This document shows, one piece after another, positions 23,658 to 34,350 of a DNA stretch of 64,000 nucleotides. The notes under the pieces are model-generated. The model worked only from the letters and a program-made list of their open reading frames with translations, was not told the origin of the DNA and ran no database searches. The stretch covers positions 1 to 64,000 of the forward strand of contig NCSJ02000019.1 in the NCBI GenBank assembly GCA_002812745.2. The letters are read 5' to 3'. Each line of letters starts with the position of its first letter. The stretch's first letter is position 1. The stretch is from Scytalidium lignicola (lineage: Eukaryota > Ascomycota > Leotiomycetes). The position numbers and the translations under genes were made by a program.

Positions 23658-25133
23658 ATTGCAATTGTGGTTGCTTGGCGTCCGTGGCGTCGTTGCAGAG
23701 GAACCTTTCTCTCCCGTCCGCTTGCAATGAAGTAAAAGTTATATATATACATATGCACAGGCGTCTGTCTACTTGCATCACGAGGGAGACCATATCCAGA
23801 CACGCCAGAGCGAATTGCTTCAAGATGGAGATATCGTAGGCTTTGTCACCGGGGAAGTGACGCAGTGGCTTTCCCATTGGGGAACCTTACGAAGAGATTG
23901 CTGCTCCGCTACTCCACTTACTGCACTTAAGCAGCATACATACATCACAGTAACACCAGTCAACCCGTGTCTACATACATACGAAGGTCGTCACGCGTCA
24001 GAAAAGGAGTCATTACAGTATTAACTGTGCCAGTTCCGCTGCAAACGGAGGAACGCTCTGGTCCCCAAGGTCCCTTGTTGAATGATGATGCTCACCATAA
24101 ATTGCTCTCCCAACCACAAGCATCATCGGCCCGCATTTTATATCACGTGGATTCTCCTCTGGTTTGGTCACGTGGTTATTTCAGGATTAATGTTTTCCCG
24201 GTTGCCGCGGGATCGCGATAAGGTTGTTGCGTGTTTGGGTGTTGCGCAGCCAACCAGCCCACCTTTGGCATCCTGAAACCCACCACCGCGGAATCCCACA
24301 GGCTGGAAATCCGCATGAAAATGCGGCTCAGGGCTGATGCGCTTAGACAAGGGGGAATCTGCCTGATGATGGGCTTAGCCGTGCCTAGTGACATTTGGCC
24401 GTGAAATGGGGTTGGTGATGGGGGCTGAAGGGGGCTTAAAAAGGCTGAAAGGGTTCGGGATGGGTTAAAAATAGATGTATTTATCGTAGCATTACCGTAC
24501 TTATCATTTATCATTAGCACGACAGGCGAAAGGATCCCACAAGCCCGCCGGCACTCTCCTGCCAAGCATCAAAGCAGCGAGGATCAGCTCCACCTGCTAC
24601 CCCGTCTCGCCCGTGCGTCGTCATCGCAGCGCCCAAGAAAAATTGTTCCTGTAGTTTGAGGAATCGATAAACAAAGGAGCAAAAGTGTGAGTAAATAAGT
24701 TATATTGGTCATGCTGTTGAAGGGCATATGATGTTGAAGATCGTAATGTAGGGTTAGCATTCCAAAACCGTAACACAGTAACCGTGAATGGTTTAGTTCA
24801 TGCCTGCTCCGGGAGTGCCCAGCCTTACTGGCCACCAAGTCAGCAAGTGTATGAGCTTGGTTTCGCGGTTTTGTGCCTGTTTTTTCCTCGTCACCATGTT
24901 GATGTGTCGCCTCAGCCACTGGGGGGCGCAGTAAGTAGTTATCCCGTGTTTGTCTTACCTACCACCTACACCCTACCACGACCCAGTACTTAACCACCCA
25001 CATCCATCGAAAACTCTTCATCCATCAACAACATCCACGACGTTAAGTCTCAATTCTTTTCGTTGTTCAATTCCATCTTTCCACTATTCACATTCGTTAT
25101 ACATAGCCTAGAAAATAGCAATCCACCGCTGCG

Positions 25134-26168
25134 ATGGCTAACTTTGGTCGCTTCGTCTGCGTCGCGGTGCCGTTTGCACTGACGCTCGCAAGTCTAATCT
25201 GCATTCTTATCGTGGCTTTAGCTGGAGTAACGAACAAGAATCTGGATATGTTTGATATTAATACGAAGAATCTCAGCATCTCAACCAACGATCTCGTTAA
25301 CCTCGAAAACCTCTTCAAGCGAACTCCAGTACCCGGCATCACCGATCTGACTACTTCGGCACTCAACGGTGCTATCGGCACCGGAATTAACCTCACGGCG
25401 TCTGATCTTGGATTGTCAGACTACTACAAAATTGATCTGTGGACTTACTGCAGCCAAGATGGCAAGAACACCACCTGCCCCAAACCAAAATTCAACTGGG
25501 CCGCAGACGCATTCAACGAAACAAAGTTGACAAACACCGCCTCGGCCGCCGTTGGGCAACCGATCAAGCTTCCCAAGGATTTGACCGGCTCTCTACACAC
25601 CTTCCAGGTCGTCTCTAAGTGGACCCAGGTTGTTTACATCATCGCCTTCGTCTCTACGGTCGCTGAGCTGTTTTTGGGGCTTTTCGCATTGTGCTCCCGT
25701 GTCTTCTCATGTTGCACCTGGATCATCAGTGGTATTAGCACAGTCGCCATAATCGCCGCCTCCATTCTCGCTACGGTGGCCTCGGCCATCGTCGTTGGAG
25801 CCCTTGACAAGGTGGTCAAGCATTACGGTGTCCACGCCACGATTAACACTACATTCCTCGCGATAACATGGCTCGCGGCCGCATTCAGCCTCGCTGGATC
25901 TTTATTCTGGCTGCTCTCAACATGCTGCTGCGCCCCGGAGAAGAGAGAGCGACATCGGGATCGTCGGAATTTCCGTGGAAGCTCAGATGGCGAGAAACTT
26001 TTATCTGGCGGACTGGGTGGAAACGGCTATCAGAGAGTCAGTGATCCATGGGGTGGTCAGCAAAGTGGCCATACAGGCCCACAGGACTTCGGAGTGCCGT
26101 TGCAGAACTTCAACAAGCCGACCCGCGTAGAAGGCGGGTACGAGCCATACAGTCATACAGCAGTTTAG
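25134..26168 (+). CDS. SUR7/PalI family four-TM plasma-membrane protein
   Basis: Intronless, 344 aa. TM1 spans about residues 5-31 (FVCVAVPFALTLASLICILIV). A roughly 130-residue extracellular loop carries the family's W-x-Y-C motif (LWTYCSQDG, then TTCPKPKFNW). TM2, TM3 and TM4 lie at about 163-187, 190-222 and 236-262, separated by short loops. The cytoplasmic tail is hydrophilic with basic KRERHRDRR and a GYEPYSHTAV end. Sur7 proteins mark eisosomes and membrane compartment MCC; PalI/Rim9 members act in ambient pH signalling. Topology and WxYC fit the superfamily, but the exact subfamily cannot be set. It lies about 17 kb from pil1. The ATG at 25134 is the first in frame after a C- and T-rich leader. 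Confidence 0.88.
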   Translation: MANFGRFVCVAVPFALTLASLICILIVALAGVTNKNLDMFDINTKNLSISTNDLVNLENLFKRTPVPGITDLTTSALNGAIGTGINLTASDLGLSDYYKIDLWTYCSQDGKNTTCPKPKFNWAADAFNETKLTNTASAAVGQPIKLPKDLTGSLHTFQVVSKWTQVVYIIAFVSTVAELFLGLFALCSRVFSCCTWIISGISTVAIIAASILATVASAIVVGALDKVVKHYGVHATINTTFLAITWLAAAFSLAGSLFWLLSTCCCAPEKRERHRDRRNFRGSSDGEKLLSGGLGGNGYQRVSDPWGGQQSGHTGPQDFGVPLQNFNKPTRVEGGYEPYSHTAV

Positions 26169-27026
26169 GGTGTTTCGAGTGAGTGGGTGCGGGATGAGTC
26201 TTCTCTTTCTATGTTTTACATAGACCTCGGTCTTGAGCGTGCATTGCAGGCGTTTTACGGCTTCATCATTTGGTCGGTTTCTAGGATCGGGGGCAATGAG
26301 TTTGTAAGATGATATGACAAAAGTCAAAAATCCTAACGATGAATGATACCCGAATTTACATTATTACTTTTATTCTTTTGCCTTGTGATCAGATACTTGC
26401 CAATTATAATGTGCTGGTAATATTCTCACCATATCAAAGAGTTTCATGTTCAAGTATTGAACTGTCCAGAAGGTGTCTCATCCCTATCGGTGTTACGGAT
26501 TGCCCGTGCGTGCGGATTTGGTTCACGTGATAGAGGTTGCTCCCCATAATCCTTGCTAGAATTCTAGTTGCAGACTCACTTGATTATATCACCNTTTTTT
26601 TTTTCATTTACGGATTCTTAACTATAAAAGGGTAGTAAATTCATTAACTGTAATGCAGGATATACAATTTCTCAGCAAGCACGTGATANTCCCCCCCCCC
26701 CTAATTCAAACCCAAAAATTCTAGAGTCATTTTCAATTTTCACTGTTTCCAAGTATTTAATCTTATGGGCCTCGAGGTTTGCTTAATCTTTGTCAAATTT
26801 ACTGCTGCATTATCTAGAATAGGCTAAACAAAAGGAAAAAGAAATGAAATTCCAAAAGAACAAAGACAAAAACTGTGGGAAGAAATTCAATTTCCCAAAT
26901 TGCCAAACCTCCCACTCTTTAGGACATGTCTATACATGAAACCACTTTCCATTGTTCTCGTCGAGTCTTACAAAAAAAAGAGAGAAGACAAAGAAAATGT
27001 TATGATTTCGGTACAGTAGGTTATCC
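26169..27026. other. intergenic, convergent
   Basis: AT-rich spacer holding the 3' flanks of two convergent genes. Homopolymer runs with adjacent single Ns occur at 26594 (poly-T) and 26690 (poly-C). No gene is seen. Confidence 0.6.
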
Positions 27027-28125
27027 TTAGTCCACTTCTTCGACAGAATATGAATAGTGGCTTCGAGTATCGTTGTTTGAGACACCTGGTTGGGCATTCT
27101 CATTGTGCTGCTGCCATTCACGATACTCGGTCCAGGGGTCTTCGTCTGCGTTTGGAACTCTCGACGATTGATTATGTTGATGTTGTGGGTGACCACCACG
27201 TGAGGAGGGCTGATTATATTGTTGACCATCGTGACTATTAGAACCTATTTCAAAAGGATGTCTCGAATGATATGATTGATGGTTTGGGTTTGGGCCTGGG
27301 CGAGGGCGAGCCGAGCGGGGTGGACGTGGTGAATAGGGCATCTCATCAGGATGTCTTGCGTGGTATGTATTGTGTGAAGCAGCTTCTTGCTGATAACAAG
27401 CTCTACATCCTCCTTGTCCAACGTTAAATACTCGGTACCGAGCAGATGGATTTTCACGGCGATATCTCTCATACTGTTGCTGATACTGCCTAGCTTGAGC
27501 ATATGCATCCCGAAAGTCACTCCAATCAGTTTGATCACTGAACATATTTCTTGAGTCTATTAGAAATGAGATGTTAGCTTTGAGTCCTTATAGAGGATTT
27601 GGATAGGATTATATAAACACTTACACTCTGGGTCGAATCGTCGGCTCGTTCCATAGCCTGAAACAGAAGAGTCAGTAAAACAGAACATACTATAAGAAAC
27701 GAATGCTACAGTTGGATCTCTTACATTCTTCATTCAATCTCTCTATTAAAGATTGCAAGATACGAGGGTGCGTGGACCACCTGTTTCTTCTGCGTCTTTG
27801 TGCTAGATCATGTCTCAAGTTCACACGAAGTGTAGGTCTGTAGCCTTGAGATCTTATCATAACCCTACGGAGGGCATTGATCCACATAGCGACACGAGCC
27901 CTTTCATTAGGAGGGGTTTGATAATCATCCCAGGCCGAAAGTAGAGCAAGTTCGAGTTCATCGGGTCCGACTCCACTATTGAGTGCCTCTACCACTTCAT
28001 CTTCAGCAAGAGAAAGAGGATTTTGGCGTGAACGATGGGGACCTACATATACAATGTTAGTTGCAGTGTTAAGGTTGAACTAGATACATATTGAGGCATA
28101 TATAGTACTTACCTTGATATTGCAT
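27027..28125 (-). CDS. hypothetical protein with His/Gln/Asn-rich C-terminus
   Basis: Exons 28125-28113, 28042-27725, 27657-27625 and 27556-27027 give 297 aa. All donors are GTAAG-type and phases close. The first exon encodes only MQYQG. The N-terminal half is predicted helical (DELELALLSAWDDYQTPP, ARVAMWINALRRVMIR). The C-terminal half is low complexity with NPNHQSYHSRH, GGHPQHQHNQSS and GVSNNDTRSHY and is probably disordered. No membrane segment, signal peptide or known domain is evident, and I assign no function. The two very short exons could be mis-modelled, but their reading frame joins cleanly. Confidence 0.65.
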
Positions 28126-29301
28126 GGCGTTTGTTACTTCAAAATTGCTGATAAAGCTTTTCCGTTGAGTGGAAATCAATCTAAGTCAGAGAATTAAAGC
28201 CATGATATAGACAATAGAAGACAAAGGTAGGCAGTTGAGTCGAGTTCTGGCTATGTTGAGTGAGGCGATCTCTATTGACACCACAATATTTTATCGGCCG
28301 AACAAGAGACAGCTCAAAGTAATAACTGAATCAAAGAAGAATATTGTCAAGTATCGAACTTGATTGGATAGACTGAATTCCTTTCGGAAGTGAAGTATAA
28401 AAGGCAGTTGAAAGAAGAAATATTAGAACACAACAAAACTCATAATATATCTTTGAACTACTGATTGAACGCTTATTCTTAGCGGAGAACCATAATTCGA
28501 AATCATGCTATGATCTTAAGGAGAAAGCGTAAAATTGGTTGATGGCGGCCATTAATGCTAAAGAAGTGCGAAAAGCCTTACATCTTAGATGAACAGAACG
28601 CAGTTCCCTAAGATGCTATAGCATGAAATGTATGGAAAATCAGGACGAGATACATGAAGTATCACTAATCTTTTGTACTGAAAGGATGCTTTTGACAAAA
28701 CAACGCTTTGTAGCCGATACATTATATTAAGCTCTCTTTATCCGAAATGGTAGCCCAGCAGAGAGAAGGAGCTTTGTGGTCGAAATAATTATGCACAATG
28801 CTTCTTTGATGCTAGAAGAGAGCTTTGAATCCCATTGTGAAGTTCCGAGAAAAAGATATTCACATGTGCAATAGTCTAACTGGGTGCCCCATATACCGTA
28901 TTTAGGACCGCATTTTGGTCTCAAATGTCCTAAATACGGTAACACATCGATAGTTTTAGTATGGAATGCTAGCTCAAAAAAGGGGGACTTAGCTAAAAAT
29001 AATTATTGTGCATTTCTGTCAATTGTATATACTCTACAAACATCTTGATCTTAAAGTCCTAGTTTCTCCATTCCATGTAGAGATCACGGTAACCACTCCG
29101 AAGCATAACTGCCATGCACTGACGGCGTATAAACTAAAAGCCCACTAGGACTGTTCCAATTTCCCAATCTGGAAATGGTAGATACAAAGCAGAAACTTAC
29201 TATCTATACAACAACGAAAATCCGTTGAACGGGAGATGTAATTCGCTGAAATTAAGCTATGGTCACTATCCATAGCATAAGATAGGGAGAAAACAAGGAA
29301 G
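28126..29301. other. intergenic, no gene seen
   Basis: 1.2 kb of AT-rich spacer between two minus-strand genes. It contains the 15 bp inverted repeat at 28894-28941. No coding signal. Confidence 0.6.
28894..28941. repeat. 48 bp hairpin: 15 bp perfect inverted repeat
   Basis: TACCGTATTTAGGAC (28894-28908) is the exact reverse complement of 28927-28941, with an 18 nt loop. The loop contains an inner GACC...GGTC pairing. It could be a terminator-like hairpin, a solo palindromic MITE footprint, or a transposon remnant. Confidence 0.75.
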
Positions 29302-31207
29302 TTACTTATTTGAATGTCCCAGAACCTTTTTGACAACCTTGAAATGTTTATATCTTTCGGGCTCATATTGCCCATAAGTAGTTGGATGTGAACCACAGCT
29401 GGTTTGTGGGCGGTTAACGTCGACTGCCTTTTTATCCCTGGCCTCTTGGTTTAGAGAAACAAGCCGCTCAGACAAAGTGGTAGGGTCACCAATGTCAATA
29501 TTCAAGGCATTTAACACCCAGGGATAAGGAGAATCCTTGCTCAGATCGTTTGTGATAATTGGACACCTAGGTAGTGAATGTTTTGTTGGTGTTATAGGAC
29601 TAGAGCTATGACGGTTGCCTATTTCCGGGGCATTAATTTCAGCATTAATTAGTTCTGAACTTTCTGGTTTTGCTCCTACTGAATCGAGTAATACAGGCAG
29701 TGTTATGTTTTCATATTTGGATTTAGGACTTGAAAGTTGATGTGTTGTGCGACTAGCGAAAGGATTTCCGGTCGACAAACCATGTTTCTTGACATGGATG
29801 ACATACGGTGATTGGAGGTCAGTGGTACCAGACTCACAGTCTTTATCAGAAGAAGTTATAGTCTTCATTGAAGATGAGCGACGTGCACGGTTCCGAGGGA
29901 TACGTGATCTGAATGTGTCGAATTTCCTCGCATCGGACGTGTCATGGGAACTTGGGGTTCCGAACCTACTAGAGTTAAAAGGGGGGGTTGAGTTTGTGAA
30001 ACGAGGCGTAGGACAGGTTTTTAAAGGTGTAACTGCTGGCGAACATATGACAATTGGCCATGGAGATTCAGGCGGATAGATATACTTCGGTCGATTGTAT
30101 CCTTCTCCGAACATAGCATCCAGAAGCATCCTACTGTAACGGAAACTAAACCCGGAGACCCGTGACATTTGAACTGTACCACGAAGCTGGAAGGCAGCGT
30201 CGTGGAGATACTGGTGTTCATCGGGGTAAGTGAAAACTAATTTCATGGTTAACAACTTCAGAGATTAGGTTGATATCTAAGTATACATCTAATTGACGGA
30301 AAAGGATGTGCATAACAGATGTCTTACCATCTTCAATTTCAACCTTTCCCAAAGCTCCAAAACGAGAGTAACGTCTGCACATAAAACTGAGTTCTGCTAT
30401 CTTCGAAACTCTATGAGAAGTCGCGATTCCAGTGATCAGATTGATGAGAAACTGGTCTAGCTTGCTACCTTTAGGCTGTGTTTTCACATTTACGCAATTG
30501 CCGTCCAGACGCGTAAGGTCGAGTTCAATCGTCAAGTGCTGTACCAAGTCGATATTCTCGACCAGCCAAATAGAAGAAAGGGGTGAGAAAACTAGGCCAG
30601 TGAAAATCGATAAGGTGACATGGAAATGGTAGTGCATCCAGAAGTAGGTCATCAATTCATATCTAAGAGCTACACAGGTGTGCAATGCTCCAAGTATTGG
30701 GGACAGCACCTCCCAAGGCGACGCAAAGTAATCATCTGGAAAGACCCCAGCTGTAGCAAAATGGGGAGACAGTGAAATCTTTCTAAGTTCGATTGAAAAG
30801 CATTCTGAGTATATCTGTTTCCGAATACTTGCTGGGAGCACAAAAAATCCACGTTCATAGTGATTAAAATATGAGCTCGGAACTCTATCTTCAAAGACAG
30901 GTCCCTGGTAATTCGAGTCATCCCGTACACCAATGATGTCGTGTGTCCTCTCGAACTCGATCGGGAAAGATCGCTTTCTGTCGACGGATCCTTGATATGG
31001 GGTGCTAGGAGCTGAAGATCGAGTGGTTTTACTTTGATCAATATATATTTTGCTGACATTTGAATATGAAGAGCAGTCTCTTTTCTCGGTCTTTCGATGA
31101 GAACGGAGTGATGCTACTGCAAACATGTTAGTAGACGACAAGTTTAGAAAACCAGACTTACTGCTTGAAGCAAGTCGGATTGATTTAGAAGATCCTTGAT
31201 TAGCCAT
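29302..31207 (-). CDS. hypothetical protein with F-box-like N-terminal motif
   Basis: Exons 31207-31162, 31116-30328 and 30236-29302 give 589 aa with consistent phases. After a Ser-rich N-terminus, the segment FFVLPASIRKQIYSECF resembles the LPxEIRxxIY start of fungal F-box-like proteins. It is followed by a region with DDYFASPWEVLSPILGALHTCVALRYEL that fits the usual 'cognate domain' behind it. The C-terminal 300 residues are Ser/Pro/Thr-rich and probably disordered. Intron 1 is only 45 nt, a multiple of three and free of stops, so retention would add 15 residues. The first in-frame ATG is at 31207; codons upstream are open but lack ATG. The function would be substrate recognition for an SCF ligase if the F-box is real, which is uncertain. 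Confidence 0.65.
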
Positions 31208-32191
31208 AATTGAGAATTTGGTGGTTACATTGGGGAAATATGTTCTTTTGTCAGTCACAAAGTAACCTTTATGTAACCTAAAGAGCTTGGGTCGCTATTC
31301 AAGCTCCAGTTAAAACTCTACCGCAATAGCGACAAAATCATTACTCTATAGACTAGTCTCGTGAGCAAGATTATTACCTATTGCAGATTATAACTAGTTT
31401 GTCTTGATGTAAGGTGTATCTACGTCCTCAAAGTATATACCACTGAGAATGAGTTAAACAGAAAAGAGTCGTCCAGTCAGCTAACATATTCTGTAGAAGT
31501 AAAAAAAAAGGTATTGTCGGTTCCTGATGCTCTGTACAAGCTACAATAATATCTAGAAATGATGATCTGTAATATAAATGCTTAAAGAATATATTTAACT
31601 GAAGATCTAAAATTGATATACCTATAACCAGAGCTTCCATATAAAAATAGAAGTTTTAAATATAATTTGAGATCCGGACAAAATCCTTGGTGAGCTGCAA
31701 TAGACAAATTGCTTCTGTTTTAGAGATAAACCTAGCTGCCTCGAAGCATTCACTTCTAGATTTGACTTGCAAAAGGCTATAGGATCGCTTTTGCTCTTAG
31801 ATTCTTTCCCCTTCCACTTCTCTGTAATGGGAGGTTCACATAGACAAGCTAGCCTCGATTTCCCACGTGTTTCGTCCCAAGCAACAGCAAACGAGGTTTT
31901 ATCAAGATAGTCTACAAATTGATTGATCACAAATGAGTCTTAGGCAGTGTAGATAGCTGTCCGAATATTGGAAGTGAGTCGAAGCTTCTCGGCAGTTTCC
32001 GAATCACCCCGCCACAAATTTTGGGGTCATCAAGCATAGATGTTTTGACCATCATCTTGCCACTTACCTTTTCCCACCATTCCATAAAAGCCTACAGTAC
32101 CTCCTCTCTTCCACACGCCGTTGAACTGTTGTATATACAGTTGGCCTAGTTACTTTTCTCTCACAAGTTTCATTTTCCGATAACGCCAATA
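31208..32191. promoter_or_regulatory. divergent intergenic region
   Basis: About 1 kb between the F-box-like gene (minus) and the PBDC1-like gene (plus). AT-rich with a poly-A run at 31501. Short ORFs lack support. Confidence 0.5.
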
Positions 32192-32903
32192 ATGTCAGTC
32201 GCAGCACCAGCTAATTTCAATGCCGAGGAGGCAGATAACCTCGAAGATGTAAGATACTTGCCATTTTTGACAGGCCATCGAGCGCACTATACTAATATAT
32301 TTACAGATCGAAAAGCAATTCGCGGTAAAAGGTTGATCTTTTAACACTTTATAACTGCCCCCTCTTCTGCCCCGCCACTGACCTTCATTAGTCGTTCAAC
32401 AGATGTCTACGTATTGGGCAATCCTTGNAAAAAGTCCGTGGCTCAACATTGAGGCTTACCAAGATGGATGATGATATATATGAGCATCTAAAGGCCGATT
32501 TTCCAGAGTTTGATCCTGCTGCAACAATCAATGAGGATGAGATGAAGAGTAAGACGGGCAAGGAACGGTGGCGGAAGTTTATGATGGCATATGAGAAAAA
32601 GATTGATGATTATAACTTTGGAACGATGTTAAGGTCTGATCCCAAATGGGAATATGGCCAAGATGAGACTATTTTCGGTAATATATTACAGATTTTAATC
32701 TGGTTGATCCGGACTAATTAGTGATTCAGTTCCTCGCATGCAGTTTTATGCAATCGAGATAGCAAGGTATGATATTTTCCTGATTTTTTACTTTGGTAAT
32801 CCTTTATGAGTCTAACAAACATAATAGAAATCGTCTAGGTCTGAATGATTGGATATACGAAAATAATCAGAAGGAACAAGGAGCGTCGAAAGGAGAGTCA
32901 TGA
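32192..32903 (+). CDS. PBDC1/Chp1 (YPL225W) family protein, eEF1A chaperone
   Basis: Small cytosolic protein. The yeast member Chp1 (YPL225W) is a co-translational folding chaperone for eEF1A, and human PBDC1 is its orthologue. Exons 32192-32248, 32307-32331, 32392-32677, 32730-32766 and 32828-32903 give 159 aa, but only if the N at 32428 is removed. Family blocks are present: NLEDIEKQFAVK, YWAILEKVRGSTLRLTKMDD, KERWRKFMMAYEKKIDDYNFGTMLR, and the final VPRMQFYAIEIARNRLGLNDWIYE, which is split over three exons. As printed, the N shifts the frame after YWAIL; deleting it restores E-K-V-R-G exactly, so the gene is judged intact. Confidence 0.93.
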
Positions 32904-33329
32904 ACAGATATTTAGCAAAGGACGGTAAATCTCATATCATGATGAATCAAGGTTTCTGGTACTGTAAATCGATTTACGGCGCCTATCAGAAAAATCCCTT
33001 CGAACTTTGCGATATGACGGGACAGCAAAGGAATGTCGCTGAGACCGAATCGAACATGCCAATGGTTGGACCGTCATGCTCAACTACATAACGCCAAGCA
33101 GAGTCTTCAATGGAAATTATATGTTTGATGTATAAAAGTGGTCTACTTTTGCGTCGAAATGATATAATATGTTTATAGATAACATGGATACCTAAAATGG
33201 CTAACCATACTTGAAGAACCTTTGGATATTGAACTTTTTCTTCGTTCATGCTTGGTATATATATCCATTTATTTCTATCCCGAAATAGCCATGTTATAGT
33301 TTTCATTTATTTTACCTTTAATCTGAGCA
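32904..33329. other. intergenic, 3' flank of the PBDC1-like gene
   Basis: AT-rich, no coding evidence. Confidence 0.5.
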
Positions 33330-34166
33330 AATAGCACTTAATAGCCATGGTAAAGGAACGAATGAATTATTCTCCACGTTATGTTATCTACCTAAATTCC
33401 TTGTTGAGAAGAGAATCCCTAAAATTTTCACTGAGTACGATTTTTGCCGTGAAGCCCAAATGCCAACCTCGAGTGGGGTTGGAATTACAGATCGCAGTAC
33501 ACTTCGAGATATTACGATCGATCAATCGCATTTTCAAACCCTTCGACATCCCGTAGCGAATGGAGACTCACTGTGCGACCTGATAATAAGGTTGGAGCGT
33601 CACCCAAATATTCTTTGGATGCTCAACAGAATGCTACTTCCCAAACCAGTGCTACAGATCTCGATGCTTTAGCTCCGAGCGCTGCTGAAAATAAAATTTC
33701 AAGAGAAGAGGAGGAAATAACTTCAACGAAATGTTCGGAGCCTACAGTCCAACAATCTCAGGAGAGCCAACAGACACACGCCCCTCTCTCTTCACAAGCA
33801 GATACCGAAGCTACGGATGATTTCAGTCAATCTTTGCAAAGTGACGATACTACGGCTGCCTCAGATGATGAGGTATATGAGACCCCTGAAACGGAGCACA
33901 AAGCTACGAAGGACTATACATTAGAAGGAGATAACGCTATTAATATTAAGTCTCATGAGGATCTTCTAGGCCTCGGCGAACAATTTGATTGGAAGGATGA
34001 AAGGCTTAATTTAGAAGACAAGGGAAATGTGGATCGTGCCAATTCTTTGGTCGGGGCTATAGAAGGGTTTTCAGTTATTATTATTGTTGTTATTATCATT
34101 ACTATTACTATTACTATTACTATTATTATAAATCCTACTATGACCAGTAGTAGCAGTAATAGCTAA
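33330..34166 (+). CDS. acidic hypothetical ORF, gene model unresolved (possible remnant)
   Basis: Two coding-like blocks in different frames. Block A (about 33355-33553) reads FLVEKRIPKIFTEYDFCREAQ, MPTSSGVGITDRSTLRDI and HFQTLRHP. Block B (33573-34166, no ATG) reads VGASPKYSLDAQQN, then a Glu/Asp/Ser/Thr-rich stretch (SDDEVYETPETEH, LGLGEQFDWKDERLN). They could join through a 38 nt intron (GTAGCG...AAG), which is unusually short, or be separated by a frameshift. Block B ends in a trinucleotide microsatellite translated as an Ile/Val/Thr run. No domain is recognised. It may be a decayed gene or a fast-evolving orphan. Confidence 0.35.
34074..34130 (+). repeat. degenerate ATT/ACT trinucleotide microsatellite, apparently translated
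   Basis: About 57 bp of TTATTATTATTG- and ACTATTACTATT-type triplets at the 3' end of the acidic ORF, encoding a run of Ile, Val and Thr. Confidence 0.75.
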
Positions 34167-34350
34167 AATATTCCATTTTAAAAAAGAGGTGTAGGCTGGC
34201 TGCTAGGTGATGTAATAGTCTGGGTATTCAGAGGCTAAATTAATTGAGATTTATTCGCCTAGGAAAATACAACGCTTTAATCGCTCTAACTGAGATGCTA
34301 AATAGATTTCATAATGACTAATCCACTTACAAACGAAATTGACCTCGATA

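Larger units (their letters stand above)
22343..25133. promoter_or_regulatory. long divergent intergenic region between ppz1 and the Sur7-like gene
   Basis: 2.8 kb upstream of two divergent genes, more GC-rich than other spacers here. It has overlapping short ORFs on both strands but no domain support. It contains a GT-rich tract (23631-23657), a 12 bp tandem duplication (22671-22694) and CACGTG boxes near 24144 and 24169. It may contain long leaders or non-coding transcripts; sequence alone cannot show that. Confidence 0.4.
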
